Made by a program: the position numbers and the translations under genes
NCBI GenBank assembly: GCA_900769475.1
Contig: CAAGGQ010000086.1
Location: 1 to 9,969, forward strand
Origin: Clostridia bacterium
GTDB lineage: Bacteria; Bacillota; Clostridia; Oscillospirales; CAG-272
Length of the DNA: 9,969 nucleotides
Direction: 5' to 3'
Shown: piece by piece, positions 1 to 4,938 of the stretch
Layout: each line of letters begins with the position of its first letter
Position numbering within the stretch: the first letter of the stretch is position 1
The notes under the pieces: generated by a model
What the model saw: the letters and a program-made list of their open reading frames with translations, nothing else
The model's database searches: none
What the model was told of the DNA's origin: nothing

Positions 1-1
1 A

Positions 2-463
2 ACGATTTATACCGACTCGATCTACACCCCCGTGTATAACGTAAATTATACCGTGGATAACACTCGTGTTGGTAACATTACGGATTATGATAAGTTAACC
101 CTGGAGATTCTTACCAACGGAACCATTTCCGCTAAGGAAGCAATTTCTCTGGGCGCCAAGATTCTCAACGAGCATCTCAACTTGTTTGTGGATTTGTCTG
201 ATGAAGCAAAGAAGGCAGAGATTATGGTTGAAAGAGAAGAAACCATCAAGGAGAAAGTCCTTGAGATGACCATTGAGGAACTTGACATGTCTGTTCGTAG
301 CTTCAACTGCTTGAAGCGCGCAGGCATTGATACGGTTGAAGATTTGATCAACCGCACCGAGGAGGATATGATCAAGGTTCGTAACCTCGGTAAAAAGTCG
401 TTGGAAGAGGTTATTCAAAAGCTTCACTCCTTGGGACTGGATCTCAAGCGCGAAGAGGAATAA
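2..463 (+). CDS. rpoA: DNA-directed RNA polymerase alpha subunit (3' part)
   Basis: This is the C-terminal 153 residues of RNA polymerase alpha; the start lies before the window. The first visible stretch ends the alpha N-terminal assembly domain, including the family hallmark VNYTVDNTRVG at about 35-67 and the following DYDKLTLEILTNGTI. A linker follows. From about 262 comes the alpha C-terminal domain (LDMSVRSFNCLKRAGI, then LGKKSLEEV), which binds UP-element DNA and activators. The Arg codon at 296-298 aligns with the DNA-contacting Arg265 of E. coli alpha. The reading frame is open from base 2, so the apparent GTG at 32 is internal and not a start. The gene is followed after 57 bases by rplQ, the standard order at the end of the bacterial ribosomal protein/rpoA operon. 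The product acts in the cytoplasm as the alpha2 scaffold of the core enzyme. Confidence 0.97.
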   Translation, partial: TIYTDSIYTPVYNVNYTVDNTRVGNITDYDKLTLEILTNGTISAKEAISLGAKILNEHLNLFVDLSDEAKKAEIMVEREETIKEKVLEMTIEELDMSVRSFNCLKRAGIDTVEDLINRTEEDMIKVRNLGKKSLEEVIQKLHSLGLDLKREEE

Positions 464-520
464 TCCGCGACTTATTGAATGAAATAATATTCGTATAACA
501 GCAGAAGGAGGGAAAATAAA

Positions 521-964
521 ATGCCCGGAACCAGAAAACTTGGCAGACCTACCGCGCATAGAAAAGCTATGCTTCGCGGCATGGTGACCTTACTGCTTGA
601 GAACGGACAGATCGAGACCACGCTCACCAGAGCAAAGGAAGTTCGTTCCATGGCAGAGAAAATGATTACTCTCGGCAAGAAGAACACTCTTGCCAGCCGT
701 CGTGCAGCTCTGGCTTATATCACCAAAGAGGATGTTGTAACCAAGTTGTTTGCACAAATCGCTCCTACCTACGCTAACCGTCAGGGCGGTTACACCCAGA
801 TCTTTAAGCTGGGAACCCGTCGTGGTGACGCTGCAGAGATGGCGATCGTTAAGCTGATCGAGGAGGCTCCCGTTGCTGAGGAGACCCCTGCTGAAGAGGC
901 TCCCAAGAAGACTTCTAAGAAGAAGGCTGCTGAGGAAGCTCCCGCAGTTGAGGAAAGCAAGTAA
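521..964 (+). CDS. rplQ: 50S ribosomal protein L17 (bL17)
   Basis: The 147-residue product is bL17, a component of the large ribosomal subunit near the peptide exit tunnel. The N terminus (MPGTRKLGRPTAHRKAML) and the central TLTRAKEVRSMAEKMITLGK motif are diagnostic. The conserved fold covers about residues 1-113. The last ~34 residues are a low-complexity tail of Glu/Ala/Pro with Lys-rich patches (repeated EEAP units), longer than the compact ~113-127 residue form. A strong AAGGAGGG ribosome binding site at 505-512 lies 8 bases before the ATG. The gene directly follows rpoA and is probably co-transcribed with it, ending at the intrinsic terminator at 981-1025. Confidence 0.98.
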   Translation: MPGTRKLGRPTAHRKAMLRGMVTLLLENGQIETTLTRAKEVRSMAEKMITLGKKNTLASRRAALAYITKEDVVTKLFAQIAPTYANRQGGYTQIFKLGTRRGDAAEMAIVKLIEEAPVAEETPAEEAPKKTSKKKAAEEAPAVEESK

Positions 965-980
965 TTGCTGACCAACCGAT

Positions 981-1025
981 AAAGCCCCGGCTCAGAATGC
1001 GCAAGCATTCCGAGCCGGGGCTTTT
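981..1025 (+). terminator. Intrinsic terminator of the rpoA-rplQ operon
   Basis: A long hairpin begins 16 bases after the rplQ stop. Arms 981-993 (AAAGCCCCGGCTC) and 1012-1024 pair perfectly; an A/C mismatch (994/1011) separates them from a further 6-bp stem (GAATGC/GCATTC) capped by the tetraloop GCAA at 1001-1004. The A-rich foot pairs with the short T tract CTTTT. It should end the ribosomal protein operon transcript. Confidence 0.93.
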
Positions 1026-1080
1026 GCGTTCGCATCCTCAACGGTACAACCGAGCAAGAAATTTGCATTGAAATGAAATC

Positions 1081-1109
1081 TTGACAATAAACTTTTGATA
1101 TGATATAAT
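1081..1109 (+). promoter_or_regulatory. Sigma-A promoter of the 1156 membrane-protein gene
   Basis: A perfect -35 box TTGACA (1081-1086) and a perfect -10 box TATAAT (1104-1109) are separated by exactly 17 bases. An extended -10 TG dinucleotide stands at 1101-1102. The surrounding DNA is AT-rich. Transcription should start near 1116. Its -10 flank (15 bases, 1100-1114) is identical to that of the promoter at 4877-4905. Confidence 0.9.
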
Positions 1110-1155
1110 AAAATTAAAAGAACACAAAATAAAACCAAAACAGGAAGGGGATACG

Positions 1156-1710
1156 ATGAAAAAGCACTTGTCTTATATGATCGCTCTTTTGATCGCTTCG
1201 GTACAAACTCTGCTGGTATTGATTCCGTTTGTCTTTCTTCTACAGGCGGTGGAAAATAGCGTGGGCGGGAAAAACGCGCTTTGGCTTCAAATGCTCTCCG
1301 CATTGCTTCTTTCTGTTCTTTATGCCGTCTTCTTGATTCGGGGCCTTTATGTGAAAAAGGGCCTGGAGCGTAAGATCATCACAAAGGCGTATCCCGATGG
1401 GACATCTTACCGTTGGACAGAGGATTTGAAAAAGATTTTGGTTGATGAACGAAAGATTCTGTTAACGCTGGTAGCAATCAATCTGCTTTTCTTTCTTTTG
1501 AACCTGATGGACACCTATTGGATGGAACAGATGTTTTTTACCTTTGCGCTCATTCCTCTTTACCCGATTTTTTATGTACAGCTCGTTTTTCCTGCCGCAT
1601 GGGGCTGGTGTGGTGTACTTGTCATGCCCATTGTATTTCTTGTGGTTTTATTGCTCTTTCGCAGAAGATGGTACCGCGAATGGGGATCCTATTCCGAAAA
1701 ATCGTTATAG
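1156..1710 (+). CDS. Small multi-pass membrane protein of unknown function
   Basis: This 184-residue protein is one I do not recognise. Hydrophobicity read by eye suggests about five membrane segments, near residues 8-31, 43-65, 100-118, 125-146 and 148-169. A charged loop (about 66-99, with KKGLERK and a Trp-Thr-Glu-Asp stretch) lies between the second and third. The C terminus is basic (RRRWYREW) and probably cytoplasmic by the positive-inside rule. No catalytic motif is visible. The ATG at 1156 is preceded by a good ribosome binding site (AGGAAGGGG, 1142-1150). The gene has its own consensus promoter and ends one base before a bidirectional terminator, so it looks monocistronic. A real gene is likely because promoter, binding site, frame and terminator all fit; its function is open. 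Confidence 0.85.
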   Translation: MKKHLSYMIALLIASVQTLLVLIPFVFLLQAVENSVGGKNALWLQMLSALLLSVLYAVFLIRGLYVKKGLERKIITKAYPDGTSYRWTEDLKKILVDERKILLTLVAINLLFFLLNLMDTYWMEQMFFTFALIPLYPIFYVQLVFPAAWGWCGVLVMPIVFLVVLLLFRRRWYREWGSYSEKSL

Positions 1711-1711
1711 A

Positions 1712-1759
1712 AAAAAGTGCATTGCCTTTGCCGTGTTGGCAGAAGACAATGCACTTTTT
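1712..1759. terminator. Bidirectional terminator between convergent genes
   Basis: A 13-bp perfect inverted repeat (AAAAAGTGCATTG at 1712-1724, and its complement at 1747-1759) encloses a 22-base loop that holds a small GCC/GGC helix. The A run on the left arm and the T run on the right arm give a U tract in both directions. It therefore serves the plus-strand gene ending at 1710 and the minus-strand gene ending at 1763. Confidence 0.9.
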
Positions 1760-1762
1760 GAG

Positions 1763-2314
1763 TTATGCTTGATTTTGGCTCTTTCGGTCAAGACGGATCA
1801 TGCCTGTAACGATCGAGATAATGCTAATGGTTTCGGTCAGGATCCCGCTGATGGAGAAATTGAAGATGTTGTAGATCAACCACAGGGGAGAGCAGCAGAG
1901 GCAGAGCTTGCGTACCGTGCCGGCGTTCTTGGTGCGGAAGCTGACCGTGGAAAATGTCATGGCAATGGGAGGCAGAATCTGCAGCAAAAGGTTGGGAAGG
2001 GTCACCGGCTCCTCAAACACCGTAAAGGTCAGCACGTAGGTGGAGGCGTAGATGGCAATGAAGAGGGCAAGCCACGCGGGATGGTTGGCGTGGGTCTTTT
2101 CCGGATAGGCAAAGAGCAGGGAACGTCCCGTAGCAATGAGATTGAGCATGCAGCCCATCACGGCACCCAGCATTCCAAAGTGGATCACAAAAAAGAGGGC
2201 TCCAAACAGTTGGATCAGGATCAGCGTCCGCTTGCTTTTGGCTTGGTAGGAGAGGCAGTTCATGGCCATGCCCGCAAAGCCGATGATCTGGGCGATCAGT
2301 TCAATTGTTTCCAT
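1763..2314 (-). CDS. YgjV-family inner membrane protein
   Basis: The 183-residue protein resembles the YgjV family of bacterial inner membrane proteins, whose function is not known. The family pattern is seen in the N-terminal helix followed by a SYQAKSKRTLILIQLFGALFF segment (start of a basic loop and second helix), a small-residue helix with GCMLNLIATGRSL, and a C-terminal region with WLIYNIFNFSISGILTETISI, which mirrors the W-I-H-N-x-x-x-x-S-I-G-G region of E. coli YgjV. About six hydrophobic segments span nearly the whole length, as is usual for this ~180-residue family. The ATG at 2312-2314 has a ribosome binding site GAGGTG (complement of 2321-2326) six bases upstream. The gene has its own promoter (2344-2372) and shares a terminator with the convergent gene at 1156-1710. 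The family call comes from remembered sequence similarity, not a search. Confidence 0.82.
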   Translation of the reverse strand: METIELIAQIIGFAGMAMNCLSYQAKSKRTLILIQLFGALFFVIHFGMLGAVMGCMLNLIATGRSLLFAYPEKTHANHPAWLALFIAIYASTYVLTFTVFEEPVTLPNLLLQILPPIAMTFSTVSFRTKNAGTVRKLCLCCSPLWLIYNIFNFSISGILTETISIISIVTGMIRLDRKSQNQA

Positions 2315-2343
2315 TTCTTACACCTCAAACAAAGATATGCATT

Positions 2344-2372
2344 ATTATAACACCGTAGGTGGGAAAAGTCAA
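2344..2372 (-). promoter_or_regulatory. Sigma-A promoter of the YgjV-family gene
   Basis: Read on the minus strand there is TTGACT (complement of 2367-2372), a 17-base spacer and TATAAT (complement of 2344-2349). An extended -10 TG lies one base upstream of the hexamer. The spacer contains a short palindrome, CACC-TAC-GGTG (2351-2361), which could be an operator half-site pair or chance. The -10 is about 30 bases from the start codon. Confidence 0.87.
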
Positions 2373-2407
2373 GTCCATAGATGAAAATGGCCGAAAATGC
2401 GCACTTG

Positions 2408-2420
2408 CAACCGGCGGTTG
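2408..2420. repeat. Operator-like palindrome in the divergent intergenic region
   Basis: CAACCG-G-CGGTTG is a perfect 6-bp inverted repeat around a single central base. It lies between the two divergent promoters, about 36 bases upstream of the minus-strand -35 and 76 bases upstream of the plus-strand -35. The arms are too close for a stable hairpin, which favours a protein-binding site over an RNA structure. No regulator gene is adjacent. Confidence 0.4.
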
Positions 2421-2495
2421 TATTTTGTTCCTTCCAAGAGAATTGCTTGTATATTCTCACCAAAAATGTCCATTTATATTTGTAAAAACGGTTTA

Positions 2496-2524
2496 TTGAC
2501 AAAAAAATAAAGTTATGGTATAAT
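2496..2524 (+). promoter_or_regulatory. Sigma-A promoter of the 2561 membrane-protein gene
   Basis: TTGACA (2496-2501), a 17-base spacer and TATAAT (2519-2524) are both perfect consensus, with an extended -10 TG at 2516-2517. The spacer begins with an A tract. The predicted start site is about 30 bases before the ATG at 2561. Confidence 0.9.
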
Positions 2525-2560
2525 TAGATAAAGTCAAGTGAACGCAAACAGGAGAAGAAA

Positions 2561-3106
2561 ATGAGATTAGGATATCAGGAATTTCGAAAATGGGGCTTGT
2601 ATAAGGGCGAGGGCGGATCCCCAAGTGATCGATGGGTGGTGCGTATTCTGCTGTACACCGTGGCGGTGGCATTCCTCTTTGGTATTGTAACGGGCGTTCT
2701 GTTTTTTACCATTGCGGCAGTAATCATGTTTATCCTCTTTCTTTCCCCTCGGTTGAGCCGTTACGGCAGTGGATATCTTCGCCGTATGGAGGCCAGGTAC
2801 TTTGCCGAGGTTCGTGCCGATCGGACCCCCACGTTTCCTTTGCTGTCCATGTGTGTGGCTCTGCTGATGATTGGCTCGCCCCTGTTTTCCTTTTGGTTCA
2901 TCAACGCGCTTTCTCTCTTTTTTGTAGGGATGGATATGTGGATCTATCTTTTTATTCCCGTCATGATCATTTCTGCGGTGGTATTTCATTCGTTGAAGAA
3001 CCGCTGGAAGGAAATGGGGGGCAAAAAGTGGATGTGTAATCTCTTTTTGGCCCTGCTGTACCTGCTGTTTCTCGGCATTTCAGCCCTGGCTTGGTGGATC
3101 TCATAA
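2561..3106 (+). CDS. Small multi-pass membrane protein of unknown function
   Basis: I do not recognise this 181-residue protein. The N-terminal ~25 residues are polar (GYQEFRKWGLYKGEGG). Hydrophobic segments follow at about 26-42, 44-62, 93-120, 125-143 and 158-179, giving roughly five membrane passes. A basic loop with an aromatic patch (RYGSGYLRRMEARYFAEVRADR) separates the second and third. No enzymatic motif is visible. The ATG is preceded by AGGAGA (2550-2555). The gene has its own promoter and a tight intrinsic terminator 7 bases after the stop, so it is monocistronic. In size and layout it resembles the protein at 1156-1710, but I see no clear sequence similarity between them. Confidence 0.85.
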   Translation: MRLGYQEFRKWGLYKGEGGSPSDRWVVRILLYTVAVAFLFGIVTGVLFFTIAAVIMFILFLSPRLSRYGSGYLRRMEARYFAEVRADRTPTFPLLSMCVALLMIGSPLFSFWFINALSLFFVGMDMWIYLFIPVMIISAVVFHSLKNRWKEMGGKKWMCNLFLALLYLLFLGISALAWWIS

Positions 3107-3112
3107 AAAATG

Positions 3113-3138
3113 AAAGGACGCAACGGCGTCCTTTTTTT
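3113..3138 (+). terminator. Intrinsic terminator of the 2561 gene
   Basis: A 9-bp stem (AAAGGACGC 3113-3121 with GCGTCCTTT 3126-3134) with loop AACG is followed by a run of seven T (3132-3138). It lies 7 bases after the stop codon. Confidence 0.95.
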
Positions 3139-3390
3139 GCTATTACAAAACAAAATCAATCATTTCTATTCGAAGTTGTTATCGAGAGTGAATGTTGTGA
3201 CCATCGACTTGGTGACCCGCATCGCCTGGATCCAGCAAAAAGTGCTCAGGCAGCTCAATGGCGGGACGCGAAAAAAATAAATATAAAACGATTCCTCCGT
3301 AAACCCGGGGTGGAAGCATGGATGACGCCGGCTCTCCATGATCATGCCACGTTTTTTCAAAAGTCAATCAACAGAGGAAAAAAGCAACGA
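3139..3390. other. Gene-free stretch between two facing terminators
   Basis: This 252-base stretch lies between the plus-strand terminator at 3113-3138 and the minus-strand cotJ terminator at 3391-3439. Short open frames exist on both strands, but none has a ribosome binding site or promoter of the quality seen elsewhere in the window. Two of them, minus-strand frames of about 60 residues, overlap each other in different frames (3166-3367). A poly-A stretch lies at 3271-3278. It could be a decayed gene remnant, but I cannot show that. Confidence 0.5.
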
Positions 3391-3439
3391 AGAAAAACCA
3401 AAGGGCTGAGCCAAGGCCGAAGGATGCCTTGGCTCAGCC
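3391..3439 (-). terminator. Intrinsic terminator of the cotJ operon
   Basis: A perfect 14-bp stem (GGCTGAGCCAAGGC at 3404-3417 with its complement at 3426-3439) with an 8-base loop lies 9 bases after the cotJC stop. Read on the minus strand it is followed by CTTTGGTTTTTCT, a U-rich tract. On the plus strand no T run follows, so it works in the cotJ direction. Confidence 0.92.
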
Positions 3440-3448
3440 GGGGGAGGA

Positions 3449-4060
3449 TCAGATCTTCTTGATCCCCTTGTCAAAGCTGGGATTGAAGGCGTAGAAGTTC
3501 TTGCTGTTCAGATGGTCTTGGGTGATGCGCAGGGCATCGGCAAAGCGCTGGTAGTGCACGATCTCCCGCTGGCGCAGATATTTGATGGGATCGATCACAT
3601 CGGGATCGTCGCACAGGCGGAGAATATTATCGTAGGTCACTCGCGCCTTCTGCTCAGCGGCCAGGTCCTCGTTCAGGTCGGCAATGATGTCGCCCTTCAC
3701 GCCCACATATTTCATATCAAAGGGAACACCGCTGGCGGCTACGGGATACACGCCGGTGGTGTGATCCACAAAATAGGTGGCAAAGGGCGTTCCCGCGATC
3801 TCCTCCTCCTTGAGGTTGCGAGTGAGCTGATAGAGAATGGCCGCCACCATTTCCAGGTGCGCCAGCTCCTCGGTGCCCACATCGGTCAAAATCCCCGTGA
3901 CCTCCTTGTAGGGCATGGAGTAGCGCTGATGAAGATAGCGCATGGAAGCCCCCAGCTCACCGTCAGGGCCTCCGAGCTGGGACACGATGATCTGTGCCAG
4001 CTTGGGATTGGGATTTTTGATCTTTACGGGATATTGCAATTTTTTATCGTAAGTCCACAT
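3449..4060 (-). CDS. cotJC: Spore coat protein CotJC, manganese catalase family
   Basis: The 203-residue product is CotJC, a coat component built on the four-helix manganese catalase fold. By comparison with characterised Mn catalases the di-manganese ligands appear complete: Glu35 (GGPDGELGA), Glu65 and His68 (EELAHLEM), Glu136 (DLAAEQKAR) and His169 (REIVHYQRF). This suggests possible peroxide-degrading activity in the coat, although activity cannot be read from sequence. The frame is open upstream to 4123, but I chose the ATG at 4058-4060 because the family begins MWTYDKKLQYPVKI and a GAGGT binding site lies 8 bases before it; the extra upstream residues overlap cotJB. It is the last gene of cotJA-cotJB-cotJC, 20 bases after cotJB, and ends at the terminator at 3391-3439. 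Confidence 0.96.
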   Translation of the reverse strand: MWTYDKKLQYPVKIKNPNPKLAQIIVSQLGGPDGELGASMRYLHQRYSMPYKEVTGILTDVGTEELAHLEMVAAILYQLTRNLKEEEIAGTPFATYFVDHTTGVYPVAASGVPFDMKYVGVKGDIIADLNEDLAAEQKARVTYDNILRLCDDPDVIDPIKYLRQREIVHYQRFADALRITQDHLNSKNFYAFNPSFDKGIKKI

Positions 4061-4080
4061 TTCGGTATACCTCGGTTTCG

Positions 4081-4356
4081 TTAGTTTGCGTCGGGCTCCC
4101 AGGGCCAGGGATTGTTGATCCAATCCCAGGAGGTCTGGCTCCGATTGCCGTACATGGTGAGAGGATGACCGCTTTGCTCCAGCTCCTCCATCAGCTCCTT
4201 ACGGTTCGAGAGCAGCTGGTGATAGTAGCGCAGGGCCTGCTTGTTTTCGGGATAGGCGTCTAAAAAGAGCACCGTTTCCTGCAGGGCAAAGTCCAGGGCG
4301 CGCAGCTTGTTCATTTTTGCATTGATCTGTTTGTTGGTTTCGGGCTTGATCATCAT
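4081..4356 (-). CDS. cotJB: Spore coat protein CotJB
   Basis: A 90-91 residue protein matching CotJB in size, position and motifs. The N-terminal half is a helical hairpin (LRALDFALQETVLFLDAYPENKQAL region, with the family's L-D-x-x-P pattern). The C terminus holds the characteristic tryptophan-rich end, SWDWINNPWPWEP, near residues 76-88. Two ATG codons are adjacent (4354-4356 and 4351-4353); the AGGGA-type binding site (complement of 4361-4366) is 4 bases from the first and 7 from the second, so the second is the more likely start. It follows cotJA by 12 bases, consistent with translational coupling. CotJB is known from Bacillus subtilis as a component of the CotJ coat proteins made in the mother cell; its biochemical role is not established. 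Confidence 0.93.
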   Translation of the reverse strand: MMIKPETNKQINAKMNKLRALDFALQETVLFLDAYPENKQALRYYHQLLSNRKELMEELEQSGHPLTMYGNRSQTSWDWINNPWPWEPDAN

Positions 4357-4368
4357 TATTTCCCTACA

Positions 4369-4731
4369 TTATTTGCAGGTATTGACCCCCCATTCACAAA
4401 ATTTTCCGTTCCCAACCACCTCCAGGGGAAGCACCAGCTCGGCAAACAGCGAGCCGTTTTCCAGAGCCGATTGGGGATCCAAAAGGTTTCTCCAGCATTG
4501 CTTGGGGGCGTAGACCATGGCAAGAGAGGGGGCCGAGAGCTGAACAGAGCACTCCCCGGGGCCGTTGGTATCGCTCCCATTGCAGGAGGATCCGCCCCCG
4601 CCGGGAGAGGGAGGCTGGGTGAGATTCATGACCGGGAGATCGTTCCCGGTCAGCTTTCCGCCCACCATTTGGCGCAGGAACTCATCGCTTGCGCGGCGCC
4701 GGGCGGAGCGGCTATGGGTTTCAGAATACAT
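4369..4731 (-). CDS. cotJA: Spore coat associated protein CotJA
   Basis: A 120-residue protein whose residues ~70-104 match the CotJA core: a 'LAMVYAP-x-Q-x-W' segment, then 'DP-x-x-AL-x-x-GSLFAELVLPLE'. This equals the family's pattern of a Y-V/A-P-x-Q motif followed by a G-T/S-L-F-x-E-L motif. The N-terminal ~65 residues are extra compared with short CotJA proteins and include an Arg-rich start (RSARRRAS) and a Pro/Gly/Ser segment near residues 40-50. Four cysteines lie in the tail and linker (about 50, 61, 112, 119), possibly used in coat cross-linking (inference). The ATG at 4729-4731 has AAAGGA (complement of 4739-4744) 7 bases upstream. It is the first gene of the cotJ operon. Confidence 0.88.
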   Translation of the reverse strand: MYSETHSRSARRRASDEFLRQMVGGKLTGNDLPVMNLTQPPSPGGGGSSCNGSDTNGPGECSVQLSAPSLAMVYAPKQCWRNLLDPQSALENGSLFAELVLPLEVVGNGKFCEWGVNTCK

Positions 4732-4759
4732 GATTCGATCCTTTCTTTCAAAGCGTTTT

Positions 4760-4779
4760 CCATCCCGCCGTGGGGATGG
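4760..4779 (-). other. Hairpin in the cotJ 5' untranslated region
   Basis: CCATCCC (4760-4766) and GGGATGG (4773-4779) form a 7-bp perfect stem with a 6-base loop. It lies about 30 bases upstream of the cotJA start, between that start and the candidate promoter. No U tract follows, so it is not a terminator; it may stabilise the long-lived mother-cell message (inference). Confidence 0.5.
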
Positions 4780-4786
4780 CTACTAA

Positions 4787-4814
4787 TAGAATATGCAGGT
4801 TTGTCGAACCTTGT
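4787..4814 (-). promoter_or_regulatory. Candidate mother-cell sporulation promoter of cotJ
   Basis: On the minus strand the sequence CATATTCTA (complement of 4787-4795) fits the CATAnnnTA -10 of sigma-K exactly and the CATA...T of sigma-E partly. A minimal sigma-K -35 AC (complement of 4813-4814) lies 17 bases upstream. Sigma-K elements are short and degenerate, so chance matches are common. In B. subtilis the cotJ operon is transcribed by sigma-E, and I do not see a good sigma-E -35 at the right spacing. No consensus sigma-A promoter precedes cotJA, unlike the other transcription units here, which supports control by a sporulation sigma factor. Confidence 0.45.
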
Positions 4815-4876
4815 CAAAGTGCGGAGCTTCCTTCCGATTCAAAGCACCAAAAAAGAAAACATTTTCATCAAACCTC

Positions 4877-4905
4877 TTGACAATGAAATCAAATGATGAT
4901 ATAAT
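4877..4905 (+). promoter_or_regulatory. Sigma-A promoter of the coiled-coil gene
   Basis: Perfect TTGACA (4877-4882) and TATAAT (4900-4905) are 17 bases apart, with an extended -10 TG at 4897-4898. The -35 neighbourhood TCTTGACAAT and the 15 bases at 4896-4910 are identical to those of the promoter at 1081-1109. The start site should be near 4912, 27 bases before the ATG. Confidence 0.9.
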
Positions 4906-4938
4906 AAAATCACAAATAACTAAAAAGGAGGGCAAAAG

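Noticed and set aside
1544..2350. A 268-codon plus-strand frame
   Set aside because: It overlaps the end of the 1156 gene, crosses the bidirectional terminator and runs antisense to the YgjV-family gene; its composition (Gly/Asp/His-rich) is not protein-like.
3166..3367. Two overlapping minus-strand frames of about 60 residues, possibly a decayed gene
   Set aside because: Neither has a Shine-Dalgarno sequence; the only promoter-like match (TTGACT with TGATCA) is weak; no family is recognisable, so a pseudogene call cannot be supported.
3091..3462. A 123-codon plus-strand frame over the gap before cotJC
   Set aside because: It starts inside the preceding gene, crosses two terminator hairpins and has no promoter or binding site.
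4471..4896. A 141-codon plus-strand frame over cotJA
   Set aside because: It is antisense to cotJA and its upstream region, and has no binding site; cotJA is supported by motif and operon context.
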